Below the pieces are notes generated by a model. The model was not told the DNA's origin. It made no database searches and saw only the letters and a program-made list of their open reading frames with translations. The translations under genes and the position numbers were made by a program. From positions 151,637,519 to 151,701,518 of the forward strand of contig NC_134366.1 in NCBI RefSeq assembly GCF_035582795.1: a stretch of 64,000 bases of DNA. Reading direction: 5' to 3'. Source of the stretch: Mycteria americana. Its lineage: Eukaryota > Chordata > Aves > Ciconiiformes > Ciconiidae. How positions within the stretch are numbered: position 1 is the first letter of the stretch; every line of letters begins with the position of its first letter. Of the stretch, positions 13,801 to 28,800 are shown one piece after another.

Positions 13801-16800
13801 CAGTTACAATAATTTAACCCACTGCATTCAATCTAGCTTGATGTTACACCCACTAAACATGTTTATTTTACCTGGCCAAGTGATATGTAGAACTTCTTCA
13901 TAGTCAACGAAGTGTAATCCTCTTCAAGAGGGGGAGAACTTGAGTCTTGCTTCCTTACCCAGGGATAGTAGTCACTATCTATAATGAAATTAATGCCAGT
14001 CTTGCTCCATTCTACCTGTGATATCAATTTAGCTAGCCTGAAATTAAACGTTGTGACAAGAAAATAGTTAATTTTAGCTTTTAGTCAGAAAACAGTTGAT
14101 TTTTCCCTAGAATGGGCAATAAAAACCATGATAACTCTAAAAATAAATTGCTACAAGGAACTTCATGATCTGCTTTGTTATTTCACCCCTCACCTGCTGT
14201 CACATGCGTAAACGCCAGTACTGCCATTCCATAGCCCACCAGTTGGTGGGCTTTACAGTTGGTGGCCTGCTTTGCATTATCAAGCTTTACCAGTAAAACT
14301 GATTTCTGTCAGGATGATCTTGCATGTATCTATGCAGTCCCAAGCCCTGCCAAGAAGCCCTTGAACATTTTGATTGCTAAAATGGAACTATTCTCCCAGA
14401 TTGCAGAAGCCCTGTGTCACTACCAGACACTACATTTCCTGGTCCTGATACAAGCAATCTCCCAGCAGCAATGCCACAGCAGTGATCATACCAATTGAAC
14501 TTTCAGATGATAACAAGACAGCTGGTGCTACCATGTGCAGCTGGCTGCTATATGAAGACTTCATAGTACTTAACAGCACTCCAGTGCTACCTTGTGTTAG
14601 TGTGAACCTTGCGATGTTCAGGAAAGGCAATCCTAGAACCACATGGCAATAATGAGGATGCTCTGGGCTCAAGAACTGTGGCAGAACTTACTCAGTTAAG
14701 TTAGAAAGCAGTACAAAACCAACCAAGGTGCATGTGAAGGGAAGAAGAAGCCTATACCTGAGCCTATCACCATGAGCTGAATGCCCAGTTTCATTTGTCC
14801 CCACTGTTTGAGGACAAATAGGATTTCATTCTAGGGTTGGGGTATCTTCATCTTTAAATGCAAGTTTCCTCTTCAGCATCTCAGCCTATCTTGATCCTGA
14901 TTCAGGAAAGCAACTTAAAATACTGATGTCAGTGGAAACTAGGCACATGTTTAAAGTTAGTTTATGTAATTCTCTTAGGTAACTCTGCTTGATCAAGGAA
15001 ATACTTTACTATAGCAGAAGATCAAATTTTTAGTGCTTCACGAGGCCCAGATACGTGTAAAGCAGGCTGCTATTAAAGGTAAAATTGAGCACTCTTTCAC
15101 TGTTTGTTTATTCTTTGCACAGTTTTCCCCTTGAATGTAAGTGTAGTCTTTGGGATATAGAAAGTTAAAAATATTTTGAAATTTTTCAAGCAGAAGTCCA
15201 TACCCCAGTAACTAGGCTGTCATTACAATCACCAAACATGAGTTTTGTGAACCCTAGTGCCAGGCTGCCTCTCCTTGTAGGACCCCTAAAACACACTACA
15301 GTTATCAGCATCTAGACACAACCTTAAGGGATGTATAGAGGTAGATCCTTCCAAAACGCACACTAAACCTCCTGAACATCTGCTGAAAGGACATCTTGAA
15401 AAATATAGCAAGTGTACAACTGTAAATCATCCAACTATGCCACAGCATCCCCCAGAGAACCTTGCAAAAGGAAGTCTGACTGTAGGCCCAACAATACAAA
15501 ACTAATAATTGAAATAAAAAGGACTGGCTGTTTTTTCCAAATAGATTTCATGGATTCATATCTTTCACTTATATGGCCTCCATATTGATTAGAGAGAGGT
15601 GCATTGCTACCATGATATCTCAGTGGAACAGAGATCCAGAAATCAGTAAACCTCACGCTTACTCTCTCTGTAACGGTGTAATATAGGATGTAGTTAATGG
15701 TCAAGGAAAATTACAGAATGATGAGTGAAACAATTCACTGATTTAACTTTATCCAGGTCACTAAAATGCTAAAATTAAACAGGACAAGAGGTGGGAGAAA
15801 ACATATTAAGGGTACCGTCAATATGAATTAGACAGAAGAGAAAGACGTACAAATTTAAAACTGAGAGACAACATATAAGATTGCAGTACCTGTATTCAAA
15901 GTAACAGTCGCTTTCTAGAAATGCTGGGAGCCTTTCTTTCTTAATCCACTGAATTGCTTGTTCTCGATCAAGACACTATGAAAAAAGAAATGCCAAAGGT
16001 GTGCAGAATTCTTGACTTTCTGTTTTTGTTTGCCATGTAACTGATTCTCTCCATCCCCTTCTACAGAAGCAGTCTCAGGAAGACAGATATACTATGAACA
16101 TCACCTTTGTTATCCAGTTTAGCCTTAATCGTGCTGGGACAATTGAGTTACTTTACTTTCTGATTAACAGCTAACAAGGTCTAAATCTGATTTCACCTAT
16201 AAGAATACCACTTTTTAAAGAAATCATAGGTGTTTTTTCTTCGGAAATAATGTGTGTATGAATCATACTTTTACTGTACAATTCCAAATGCAAACTGATG
16301 TTTATGAATTTTCTGCAATAGGAAACCGCTAATTTTTCTGACTTTATCACATTTTATAAATAACCACTATTACATTTTTCCTCAAGAATTTGAAGAGTAA
16401 GAAACCCTTAACTTAATTTATATTCCCAGAATGGGAATCAAACAAAATCAAACAAAATCAAACAAATAAAAAGCCAATCAGTTATCACCTTTCCCGCTTC
16501 TATGTCGGAGCATTGCATAACTGCATTGCACACAGTAACTCTTGTAGTGGAAACCTAACTGCATTATGAATCGGGCCCATAACAGATTTCTGTTCAGGCG
16601 GTCTAAGCCTCAGTGCCTCGTCAAAGTAGAAAGGGAGGTGCCTCCAAGGATTGGTTTGGGGGTGGAAAGGAGGTGTTGAGCAGTGAGCTACACAGAGCCA
16701 GCTAAGCAAAAAACTATGGCTAGTCTTACACAGAGAGCAAGCTCTCTATGGGCCACAGTGATCCATAGCTGTTTCCCTTAGAAATGACACACGGCAGACT

Positions 16801-19800
16801 TTTTAATATTTTTTTTAAGAACGTACATTTTCCACTCTTAGGGGATGACCTGTTTTATTTATCTGAGGTGCATTTTTCCGTTTAGTGGAGGTGAGACTGA
16901 TGATTTGGAAGAATGCAGTAACTCCACTTATCCATAAAAACAGGTGAAGTTTGGGCATGGATGCTACTTGCTGTATCAAATAATCAGTTCACGTAGATTA
17001 CATTTTAAATTTTCTTTCCATGAGCTAATATTCCGTTAGGGACAAGGGTTATTTCTGCCTCATATATATCTGTAGGGGATTAAAAAAATCTGAATTACTC
17101 AGAAAGTGGGTGGTTTCATTTAGAGAGAAGAAAATGTTTCAAAATATGGAAAGCTTATGTTGGCAGTGGCTCATACAATGTAATTTGTCAAGATGGAGAC
17201 TAATTACTCCCAACCACACAGTGTATGCTTCTTTTTGGTAACTGACAAGCTTTTTTGAAATACAGAAGATAGTCTCTTTATTTTGGCATTTAATATTTAT
17301 GTATTTACTGACTCACAGCCCAGTTTTTTATCTGAGTGATTCGTAACATGTTCACGTCTGCACATGGCTGGTACACAAAATTATGTATACTATCAGAAGG
17401 AAAGAACCTCTACGCTTTCCCCTTCCCCAGAGAAAGATGCTACATTTAATCTGATGGGTTTTGTTACCTTGGTTAGCTTCCTTACCCAGTCAGCCTTAGG
17501 CCTTGCTGGGACCCAATCCAGCAAAGCTTTTAGCACGTGTTTAAGTTTAAGCATGTGTTTAACTTCCCTTGATTAAAGTTAAACACATACTTAAGTGCTT
17601 GGCTGAACTGGGGTTTCTCTGAAGTAAGGTATGTGGGATGCCAGCCAGTTTCTTTCCATAGTTGTGATCAATTCTACCCAACTCCGCAGGTTTTTTTCTT
17701 GATATATTTTATGCCAAGTTGATTTTGACTATTGATAAAAAGATACTTACCTCCATATCAATAATTTGCAAGTGTGCATGCACACATGCGGAGAACTTTT
17801 GCTTATCTGTAAATTTGTAATGGTCTGAGGGGGAAGTAAAATACAGAGAAAAATACCACTGGGTGTATTTCTTCAGCAAGATGTGTTTAAATTCAGGCTG
17901 TAGCTTGAAAGGCCTAATAGGATTCTCCAATCATAGCTCATTTTCATTAGTAATGTGCCAGCGATGACCACTCAAGGTGACTTTTGGTAGCAATGTAACA
18001 TTCAAAGCAACTGTCAATCTCTTCGGTCAGTGTGAAGAAAGCAGTCAAAGCAAAGGAGGCAGCATCACCTGATGCCTGAAAGATCAAATCCTATTTGATT
18101 TGAACAGAACTACTTGATGCAGTTGGTCTGGGATGACTTCTGGTTCATAGTGTAGTACAATGAATGAAGCTGACTTCTTTCACCTTGTGTAGTTGCAGTA
18201 ACAATTTTTGGCATGCTGTTTTGTAGGCCATTTTGTTCCAGCTCAGCCTTGAGATGCCAAGCTGAACTGGATGAGTCATCTAAGTCACTTGTCTAGTAAA
18301 GGAGGAGTCAAAAATAAGAAGAAACATCTCCCCTTCCCCCAAAAAGGAGAAGAAAGTGTACTGAGGCATACTGCTCCTCAAAAGGCCATAATGCTTCCCA
18401 TCTATGGAAAATGGCCCACAGGAAGAAATGTATTCTTAAATAATACAGGAGCCCTGTTGCTCCAAACCACATGAAAGATGTAAGTAATAGTGAAATGGCT
18501 TTGAATTTGTCAAAAAAGGTCATCCACAATTGCAATGACGTGAGGTTATCCCAGAGAGCAACGTTAGCCAGACTTGCACAAGCACACAACGTTTCCTCAG
18601 TTGAATCCTGAGAGCAAATAAGAAATCGAGAATAGGTCTGCTTTTGTGCTCTCAAGCAAAGTATTTGTGAAAATAATTATTTAACATGGTAGGGATGTCT
18701 GTAAGCCTTGTCCTATCATAGCATTTGTCCAGTTTAGATGCAGATAATTGCAATCTCACATTACTATCATTTTGTTAAACATCATTGCCTTTTGACCTCT
18801 CTCAACACTGTTTTCTTTTCTGAAAATCATTCAGCTTATACTGGGCAGAGCAGCAGACTGCTACAACTCCCTGATTTTCTCTCAGCTTTCCAGATATGAC
18901 ATAATTTAGAGCAGCCGCCTCTAAAAATGTAGCAAGACCTTAGACTGGCCTTGAATGAAATGAACTGAAGTCACATCAGTCACACCGATGCAAAGTAAGC
19001 AAGAAAGGAATAAACCAAGTATCCCAGTGAAATATTTTTTCTCCTCCAAAGCTATTCTTTAAAGGTAAACTCCCACAACTAATTATACTGTCTTGGAGTC
19101 TCTCAGGTCCATACGGTGCTTCAATTCCTGATTTTAACCTGCCTAATTTGGTGCTGAAGAAAGCCCTGAAAGTAAACAGGTAAGAATACCAAAATTGATA
19201 GTGTCTGAGCAAGTCCGAAACAAGAATTTTTTTCTAAAATCCAACCTATCTTTCCATTAATTTAGCTTTCTTGTTGTCAAAGATTATTTTCTCTGGCCAT
19301 TTCAATTGATGCTAACCATGTAAATCCTTTGGGAATTAATGGAAGAGAGACTTATGTGTTGCCAGACCACAGATGAGCTCATAGCCATACAAGGAAATTA
19401 ATTAATAAGGAAAGACTGAGATGCATTAGTTTCAGTCAATTTGCACATTCCAGGGATCACTGGTAAAGTAACTGTTGTCATAATATTTTTTCTTTTAATA
19501 TTAAAAAGTATTCGGACCACACAACTGAATCCTGCCCTACAGAATCTTCAAAATTCTGTGCTACAGGATGTACATGTATAATTCCATTCACTTGTCTGCT
19601 AGACACATGTGCATTGCAGGGCATAATTTGGCCCATCATTAAGTTTTCCTAACATAAATTAACATTTTTCCCAAGCTACCAAGCCAAACACAACAACAAC
19701 TACTGCCAGTATCTTTGCAGTAAGATCTAAATATAAACCCGGGGGCTATAAGATGCTTACCATAGTGTTGTAATTTGGATCGATATTGAAGGTTGGAGAA

Positions 19801-22800
19801 GCTCTGCGCATTTTGGAGAGCAGCCTGTCGTTCTTTGCTTTCCTTAGAACATCATAAATGGGGTTTGGAGGTTTCTGATCATGTACAATTTTTTTCAGCT
19901 GGCTTTCCAGGCATTGTGGGGCATCATTAACTACTTCAAAAACCCCAAAGTCAGAGTTAAACTTAACTGGCTGGGCAAAAGTCTGCAAAAGAAGTTTGGA
20001 AAGCTTATAACATTGTAATACAGGAACTCTTTCATTTAAGAAAGTTACTTTTTATAGTATAGACGCATCCTACAGAATGCAAGCTGGTATTACGAGGCTT
20101 CTTTCTCTTGCCTGCTGTAGTTCATATTTAGGGCCCGGAATAGTAATTTTTCTGCATTCTTGTTCTTTAGTCTCTTCGCTGTATAGCTTTCCAAAGCATT
20201 CCTACTTTTTGTCTCAGCTATGCTTAATTGTCAAGCATTTAACTCATTCTAGATCACAGACCATTTTTTTTTCACATGCAAATAATAGATACGGTGCAGA
20301 GTTGTCTAGCTTATATAATTCACAGTGACTTTAGTAACTGTTCTGCAGGAGACTACTTACCTATAGGATCAGATCTCCAGTGTTAATTCATTACCACAAA
20401 CAATCAAGGCTTGAAAAGATTAGCAATTAAGCTGACCTTTTAAATGTGAGATGCATTTGAGGAGGATGAATCTGAAGGTTTCCATATGTAGGAAAGGCTT
20501 TTCACCATATTGTTACTTGTAGGTCAAACACCTACCAAAACCTATGGCTGTATTAAGTTTTATTATACATCACTAGTTCAGTCAGGTACTGAATAATACA
20601 TGAGGTAGACCAAACTTCAATGTCAGCTATGTAATTGTAACTTTTGTCAACTCCAAAAAACCCACTGCATGTGTACACATTAAAACAGAGCCATCTTTCA
20701 TCTTTTGAACTGTGGTATTAGGTATTTCCCTAAAAGACTATCTTTCAAATTCTCTTACTTTAAATGAAGAGGGAAAATATGGATGGATTTTACAGAAGTA
20801 ATGGGGGATACCCAAGACAGTTATGAGTATGAGATTATATACAACCAGAGCATATAGGCATCTGTGCACTGAGCTGGAGGACAAGAAGGCATGTTGTATT
20901 TAAGAACTGACGAAAATCCTGGCCCTATCCAGACCCAGTGCCAAAATTCTTTTTGGCTTTGTTCCAGGCAGGATCCCACCTGATGTTTGTACAGTTGTCG
21001 TTCCCCTGCACTTAATAAGATTATTTTATTTTTTCAAGCACTGTATTTTTCATTTCCTTGAACTTTTTCATATATCGTGTATATACGTACATAGACATAA
21101 CTCATATACACACTACATATGCCGAATACATGCTACATATAATATAGAAATATATTACAGACCTGTTTTATTCTTCTTCACACCTATATAAGTCCAAAGT
21201 AACCATGTCAGTGTCAGCTATTTTGTTGCTTCTGTTTGAAGCCCCCTTGTTGATTAATGTCTTGTAGAGCAATGCCCAAGATCGAACCATGTGGCTGCAA
21301 CATGTGATTACAACATTCTCTACTTATCCCATAATGTCTCACTGTGGAGGCTGAGGTTGGCAAAGCACGTAGCATGTGAGAGCTTGAAGTGTGTGATTAG
21401 TGCCTATGACATCAGACTGTCACTGCTCAGAGCCATGCATTGAATTGCATTAGTCTGTTTAGTTAGGTAACTTCAGTTGAAATCATGGCTTGGGTTTTGT
21501 TCTCTGACACCTTGTGCCTCTTTTGGCATTAATTTTCTCCAGGGTACTCTGCAGGTTTTAGTGTTTTTTCTCCAGGCATACTGAACAGCATTTTAAAGAG
21601 GCTTTTATGCATAGTAGATTTCCCTGTACTTCATTCAGACCTCCTCCCAATTTGCTATGTGTACATTTCATTTACTTTCAAACCTAATTTGGGCTGCTAC
21701 CAGCTTTTAAGTGACTAACTGTGCAACCTTAATAACCTCCAAATGTATTCTTCCTTATTTATTTCTTCAAGTTCTTAAAAAGGAAACTGAAGAAAGTACA
21801 CTAAGAAACAAGGTGCTTCAGTCTCTCAGGATTTGAAATGCTCTTGCTTGCAGAAAAAAGCAAACAGTGCAAATTCCATAATGCAGGGCTACGTGACTAG
21901 ACCTGACCAGATTACTTTAGTTCCATGTTAATCAACTTAAAAACTAAGCAAAGACAACATTAGTTTATCACACGCATCTACTTTTACTTAATCCTTTGTA
22001 ACTTATTCTAGATCTAGGTTTTTCAATACACATTCTAATTAACTGAACAGAAAACACATGGCAACTTTAATGTAGTGAAAGATGCAAGTGACAATTTTTA
22101 AAATGTAAAGTGTACTGCTATTTTGGGAGTCTGACCACAAATCATTTATAAGACAATATATTAATGAAACAAAAGAACATACACTCATGGGATAAGAAGA
22201 TTAAGACTTCATACACTACATACTTGACTGAAAAAGGTGGTTCTAGTCCAAACTTTTGGGTTTTGGACCAAGGTGTAGTTACCTATCCCCAGGAACATCA
22301 AAAGGCATGCATACTTCTTGTATCAGTTAGAGAGTAGCCAGTAGATCCCCTTTACTCGACACTAGTAAGACTACATCTGGAATACTGCATCCAGTTTTGG
22401 GTCCCCAGTACAAGAAGGATGTTCATAAATTTGAGTAAGTTGAGCAGACAACCACTGAGATGGTCGAAGGCTGGATCACTTGCCTGTGAGGAGAGGCTGA
22501 GGGAACAGGGCTTGTTTAGCCTGAAGAAGAGACAGCTCTGGGAGGACCTAACAGCAGTCTTACAGCACTTACAAGGAGGTTACTAAGAAGATACAACCAG
22601 GCTTTTCACAGAGGTGCCTGGTAGGACGACAAGAGACCATGATCATACACTGAAACAGTAGAGTTTTCAACTGTTTATAAGAAAAAAGGTACTTGTGGGA
22701 CAATTAGTGTTGGAACAGACTGTCCAAAGCAACAATGGAATCAGTTGTTGGAGATTTTCAAGACCAACTAGAGAAAGTGCCAGGCAAACTGGTGTCAACA

Positions 22801-25800
22801 CTAAAGCATTGACCCTGCTTTGGGCAGGAGACTGGACTGCAGACCTGCCCAAAGCCCCTTCCAGCATGACTGATCTATGATTCTGTACAGATCCCAAATT
22901 CTACCAGATAGAGCATCTCATCAAAGTATTGTATAAAAGCATTAGCCTTTCTGGGGAAGCGTATTTCTCTTGCTTGCTTAAGAAAACTAGAATGATAAAT
23001 CAGAATATTTTTATAAGCATAATAAAAGAAGAGGTAAGTCCTGACCATCTTAACTCATCCCCCCCAAAAAAATAAAAGTGATAATGTTATGACAAAAATC
23101 AAATGGGAACACACACAAAAAAATTAACCTGATTTCTTGTAGGAAACATTTTCCCAGTTACAGTACAGGACAAAGGATCAGTCAATTCATTTCCTTCTCA
23201 GTATGTGAAAAACTCTGGAGCAAAACACACAATCTAACCATTCCCACACATTACAAGCCACAAAAAAAACCCTACTCAATACCCTGTAGCGAATTTAAAA
23301 CCTTTCCCACAGAAACCAAGTGCCATAAAATCCTACAATGTTTCACAGGACAATAATGAGAGAGGTTTATGGCACCACCAATATTCTAGGTCATTGCAAT
23401 AACAAGGAATCTCTTCAGTGAAGATGCCTATGTTAAGGAGTGGGTGATAGCCTACACTATAAAGGAAGGGGAAAAAATTATCTGTGCCAATGTAATATAC
23501 TAAGAAATTTCTTTCTTACCCCACATTTGGCAAGTGCTTTGGCTTTTTACAGACAAGTAAAATACACTAATGAAAGATTAAGACTATCAGTGCATTCTTC
23601 CCTACATTCTCGCTCTAGTTTGGGCCAATTTTTGATCCTTTGAAGATAGAGAGGGAAAACTCCAGAGCCAAATTATACCTCAAGATGTTAAGAAAAAATA
23701 AATCAGGTTTGGCAGGAGCATTGGAGCTTGGGATTCATACATTATCAATTTAGCACAATAAATAGGATCAACAAGGAGTTGAGAATACCAACAAATAAGA
23801 AATCTACAGACTTTGCAAACTGTTTCACTCACAGGAAATTCTCCCCTTGAACCCAATATGACCAATCTAACTCAGTATAGTCATCTCAGCTTCAGAAAAA
23901 TTCTCCAAGCAAACAACAAAAAGCTATTTTCAGACTGTGGTACAGCCATACTATTAAATAAACAAAAACTTGCATGTACATTTTTTACAGCAAAGAGATT
24001 CTTAGCTGTCAAATGCACATTGAATATGGTTTCAGCTGAAGAATAAATAGAATACATAATTCTGAAACCTGAAGTTATACACTTAACTGAAGGGAAGACA
24101 AATTTCTCTCACACCTCCCAAAACAGAAACCAAAACAGCATCCATCACCATGTTGCCAGGATATCAGACATATAAATCTCACTGTTCTCTGCCTTAACAG
24201 TTTTCAGATATACTTAACTTCAGATACACTTAACAAATGTGTAAATATGCTCACTACATCCCACCCCGAGTAATGTAGTTTGATCCCAAGAGAAACAAAA
24301 TGACCACTGCTTGGCCGCCTCTTAGGTTAAGGCCCTGAAAGGGTGGGAATGAATAGAGACCTCATCCAGGAGCTTTGCCAAAACTTCCTTAAGACGGGTA
24401 TGTGTGTATCATAAATAAATGTCAGTGAGAGGCCAGACCAGAAGAGAATTTGAGCAGCTCTAGGAAGTGCCTGGAAAATTTGTACTGCACATGGTCAGTG
24501 GCAAATTTCCCACTGACTTTAGTAAGTCCAGGATTTCCCTTCCATTGATGAGTAAGGCACAAGTCACAATCACATACCACAATCTAATTAAGAGAGAAGA
24601 GAACAGGATTTTGAGTAAACCTACTATCAATAAGAAAGAAGTCAGGAGAGCTTCTTTTGCTTCCTTGAATATCAAAGATAGCAAACAAGTTTTAGTCCTG
24701 GGTAAGGCTCAACATAACATACATGTAGGGCCTTACTGATGTAAAAGCCTTTTTAAGGGAGGTTGTTAATTGGCACCTGCAGCCTCCTCACACACACCTG
24801 TAAAAGACAAGACGAAACTAATGAGCATGGATTGGTGCCTTGAATTGATGCATTGATGCACTGAATTATTCAGAACCATCTTCAAAATAGACAAGGGCCT
24901 GAACTGTGCGGCGCAGTGGATTGCTTTTTGCCTTCTGCCCTTTCCGTCATCTGCTACTCATATAGCAGGCTTGTTTTTACCCTTGACAGCACCAGGTTTT
25001 CAGGACCATTCTGTTTTCAGAAAGACCAGTTAACTCAAACTTCATTACTTGTGCTTTAATTGTTTTTGGAACCATCACCTACATCAAATCCTGGATCGCA
25101 GACTACTCAGCAGACTCACGTTTAAGTTAAAACTGTTAGCTGCATACTGGCCTATATCTGTCTTCATAGACCATTTAGCATAATTTTTTTTAATCACACC
25201 ACAATAGTTCCTACTAGCATGAAAATTATATCAAGCAATCTACCTACAGTATGCTGCCCTCTTCTTTCTGTGTGGCACTATTAATACATCTCTGTGCTCC
25301 TAAGCAAGGAAAGGCGAATGTGTTTAATGTGATAAAAAGGATGTTCATTCTCTTTTTTTTTTTTTTTTAAATGAGCAGAGAGCTTTTATAGTGAGAATGA
25401 CTTTCAAAAGAAGTAGTCTTCAAATCCAAAGTTGATAAATCTGTGGTCACTTGGTATCTTTCTGCTGCAAGGGAAACCCCCAGCCAGGGACTTGCCACCA
25501 AGAGTGCCATTTCCTGAATATGCTTCAACTGAGGCGCAGTTAGATCTTTTGTCTCTAGTGCAACTCTTAGAGGTTGCAAAGAGGAAGAGTGTGTCTTCAT
25601 CAGGATCACTGGTAACTAGAAAATGAGGGGTAAGGCCCCAGCATGGACTTGGGGTGGAACGAGTAGCAGGCAGCTTGTAGAGCACAAGAGAAACAAGTTG
25701 ACATTACTGCACTTTCTTACTGAGGCCTCCAATGCTGAGCTGGATGGCAATTTCTGACTTCTGAATTTTCATTCCTGGCTAGACATATTCTTGGATGTTT

Positions 25801-28800
25801 TAAATACATGGATCAAAGATTCGAATTCTAGGGATGCCTGACTAGCTAGAAATGGAAATGTATCCAGGCCAAGGTTTCTCTTAAATCTTTCATTTTAGAT
25901 TAGTTACTAAGGAAGGTGTTACTCATTTGTATGTCATGTAATTGGTTTCTGCTACTGTGAAATCACTGTACTACTGGCAACAAGTGCCCTCATGGGGTTT
26001 TTTGTATTATTTTATCTTTCAGAAATATTTTCCTTACAAACTATTCTTCATTACAGTACGTAGATCTTTGGAGTACCTAGATATTCATGTCAGATTGTCC
26101 TGAATATTATTATAACAACAGGATCACTTAAAGGATATGCTGTAAATCAAAGCAAAAAAAACCCTCTGCTGCTGCTATAGCAAGTCCCCAGTGATACAAT
26201 TTTCCATACACTAGTGGTGCATTATAAATCAACGCAGAGGCAGTCTCTTAAAATAAGCATATGGTATCCCTGATTTCTTGTATCAAGTCACACAATATTT
26301 TCAGTTTAACTTGTTGCCTAACTACTAGCACACCTGGGTAATACTGTTCCCAGGCAACAGCATATAAGCACAACAAGAATAAAGCAATGGAAATTTCAAT
26401 GCGGTGTTTTAGTAGAAGCCGCCTGAGAAGGAGAGGGAAATGGGGAACATAAGGTATTCAAACCACAGAACTCAAGGCATTAATAGAACTTAATCCTGAA
26501 GAGGGTAAATCCTCAGGAAAAGGTCAAAGAAAAAATAAAACCAATTATGACATTACAGATAAGAATAGCTAATAGAGCATCTGTTTTCATGAAGATATGT
26601 AAATATATAGAAGAGAGACCATGTGTCATCTTAGAAACCTACCAAGATTACCAGCGTAAAACAGTGTTTACTCAGGAGTGTCTGTGAACTCTTTTCTGTG
26701 GGCTTCCAGAGCAGTCAGGAGTGCCTGGACAATCACTGCGGTTCAGAGCTGCTGAGCTGTGCCAGGACTGCAGGCTGAGGAGCCCTCTGAGGCCAAGGAG
26801 AATTTTGGCCTCTAATAGATGTCCTGAAATCTCTGCATGTCCAAGGAGACCCAGAGACTAAGCAGGCTGAACTTCTTACCCGCTCCATCCTCTGTGATTT
26901 GGGGAAAACTTGAAGCATAGTTTCCAAATAAGCAGCAAAGGCGTGGAGGATGGTAGTCCTGTGCTAAGAACAATCTGGCACATGGAAAGAGGCCTGGGTT
27001 TAAAAGCTACATAGTTAGGCTTGGATTTAGGCAGATATCCTAAAGCAGCTGCGGGGGGGGGGGGGGAGGAGGGGCAGAAAGAAAAAACCCCAGCCCTTTC
27101 ACCACACATTTTCTTCCATCTGTGTCTCCCTAGCTTTGTCAAAATTATTCTTAGGAATCTTGCAGTGTGGTGACAGCATGTAAAGGCTGAGCTCCTGAGA
27201 GAAGTCAGTATCACTGCTGTGCACAGAACCCACCCTCTGATACAGAGTTGTTCTAATACCTCCAGATTCTATTTTAAGGTCAAAAATTGGCATAGGGGAC
27301 CACATCCTACCATCCTTAGTTCTAGAGCTCCCATTACATGTACTTTTAGACAAATCTGTGATGTGGTTTAGAGAGTACATCTAAGTCTAGTTCAGTTTGG
27401 TAAGCCTGAATCATAACTGAATTTATTCCAATAGTGGCTGCAACCATAGTCTTAGGTCCAAGGAGCATCAAGAAATATTCTGCCCCTTCTGCTGGTGGTG
27501 GTGGTTCCTACCAAACAAGTTGCAGAAATGGGTATATGTTCTCATAGTGCAGCCTGTTGGGCTGCAGTGCTTTAGGAGGGGGACAGGCTGTGGGCCAGCT
27601 CTGGGGTAGATCAGCTGGGAGACCCCACGGGAGCCATGAGTGACACTGTGGAAAGGTCTGTGCCACCTTGCAGGAGAGTATGAGTGTGAGGTGTGGGGAT
27701 AGTCAGGGCTGAGACTACTAAGATGAAGTTGGGTGAAGTTGCTGCATTGAGGGAGCAGGACAGTACATGCGACTCCCATAAGAGTGTGGGGAAGCAGGGT
27801 AGTTGATGGGGAAAAGGGGCAAAATATAGGGCAACTGGTTAAGTACAGGGCATCGGGTATGGTGGTCTAACTGCAACTGGATCAGCACACAGAATACAGT
27901 GTAAGGCTGCATCCTTCTAGCTGCAGATGGGAGGGGAAGAACAGGGGAGTGCCAACTCTGAGGTGTTCACAGCCATGAAGAGAAACAGAGTTGGTTCCTG
28001 AGGAAAAGTGATTATTAATCACTGAGCACATGGCCAGAAGAATGTAAAAGGACAAACACTTGTTATGTCAGCATGTCGTGATACTGGAATAAAAGTGGAC
28101 TCCTTATGCTTTTTAAATAAGTATTTACATCTCTTTTTCATTTCCTATTCGTATTATTTTGGTGCACTGTGATTTAAATACGTAAATTTGCAAGAGAAAA
28201 TCTGTCTCCAGAAGTCCAGATACTGTGTTATTTTTCCTGACAGATAATAACATTGAGCAATAAGAGTTGCTACCATTAAAATACAGACATATTGTAAAAG
28301 CCATTTAAATTCCTAGTGGCAAAATGCAAAATGTTCTAAGCTGGATGACCTTACTACTAATCTTAGTAAGGTGTTTCTTGTATTTTGCAAGGGATTTCTG
28401 TAAGGTACTTACCGGAAGACTCAAAAATTCATTAAAGTAGTCCACAAGCATATCATCTGTAGCTAAGCATTCTTCCTACAGAGAGACAAAACCACAAAGC
28501 AAGGCTTGTACTAATCTGCACTAACATGGTTTGAATGCACTGTTGCCTCAAACAATGATTTTTCCATGAGCTATGACATGCAAACTTTTGCAAAATGTTA
28601 TTTCCCACTTTTGAGAATATAATCCTTGCATCATTGTTATATTCTAGCCATTGCACACCGCTGAGGTCCTTAGCAATTTAAAAAACACACGTGAAGGTAA
28701 ATCCTTTGCCAAGAGATTACAGATAAAGCCTTCATAAGCCAAATAACTTCTAAATGCTGGAAATCTGCATCTTTACTTTTGAAAAAATGTGCATAAGCTA

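Larger units (their letters stand above)
1894..19760 (-). other. RGS22: RGS22 introns between the exons listed
   Basis: The gaps between the exons from 1792 to 19761 are ordinary introns of roughly 0.35-3.8 kb. I saw no extra exon with homology and no RNA gene. Named items inside them are the MITE-like copies at 14896 and 17512 and the short direct repeat at 16437. Confidence 0.7.
19983..28412 (-). other. RGS22: RGS22 large intron (8.4 kb)
   Basis: No coding segment was recognised. It contains a CR1 3' fragment (22328-22887), an AT-rich stretch near 21060-21160, a T-tract near 25352 and a run of 14 G at 27053-27066. The part from 27450 to 27900 is locally G-rich, but I see no gene in it. Confidence 0.7.

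Noticed and set aside
17709-17930. Minus-strand open frame followed by a good-looking donor near 17751 within an RGS22 intron
   Set aside because: The RGS22 frame joins directly from the exon at 19761 to the one at 15890, matching human with no gap, so an extra exon is not needed.
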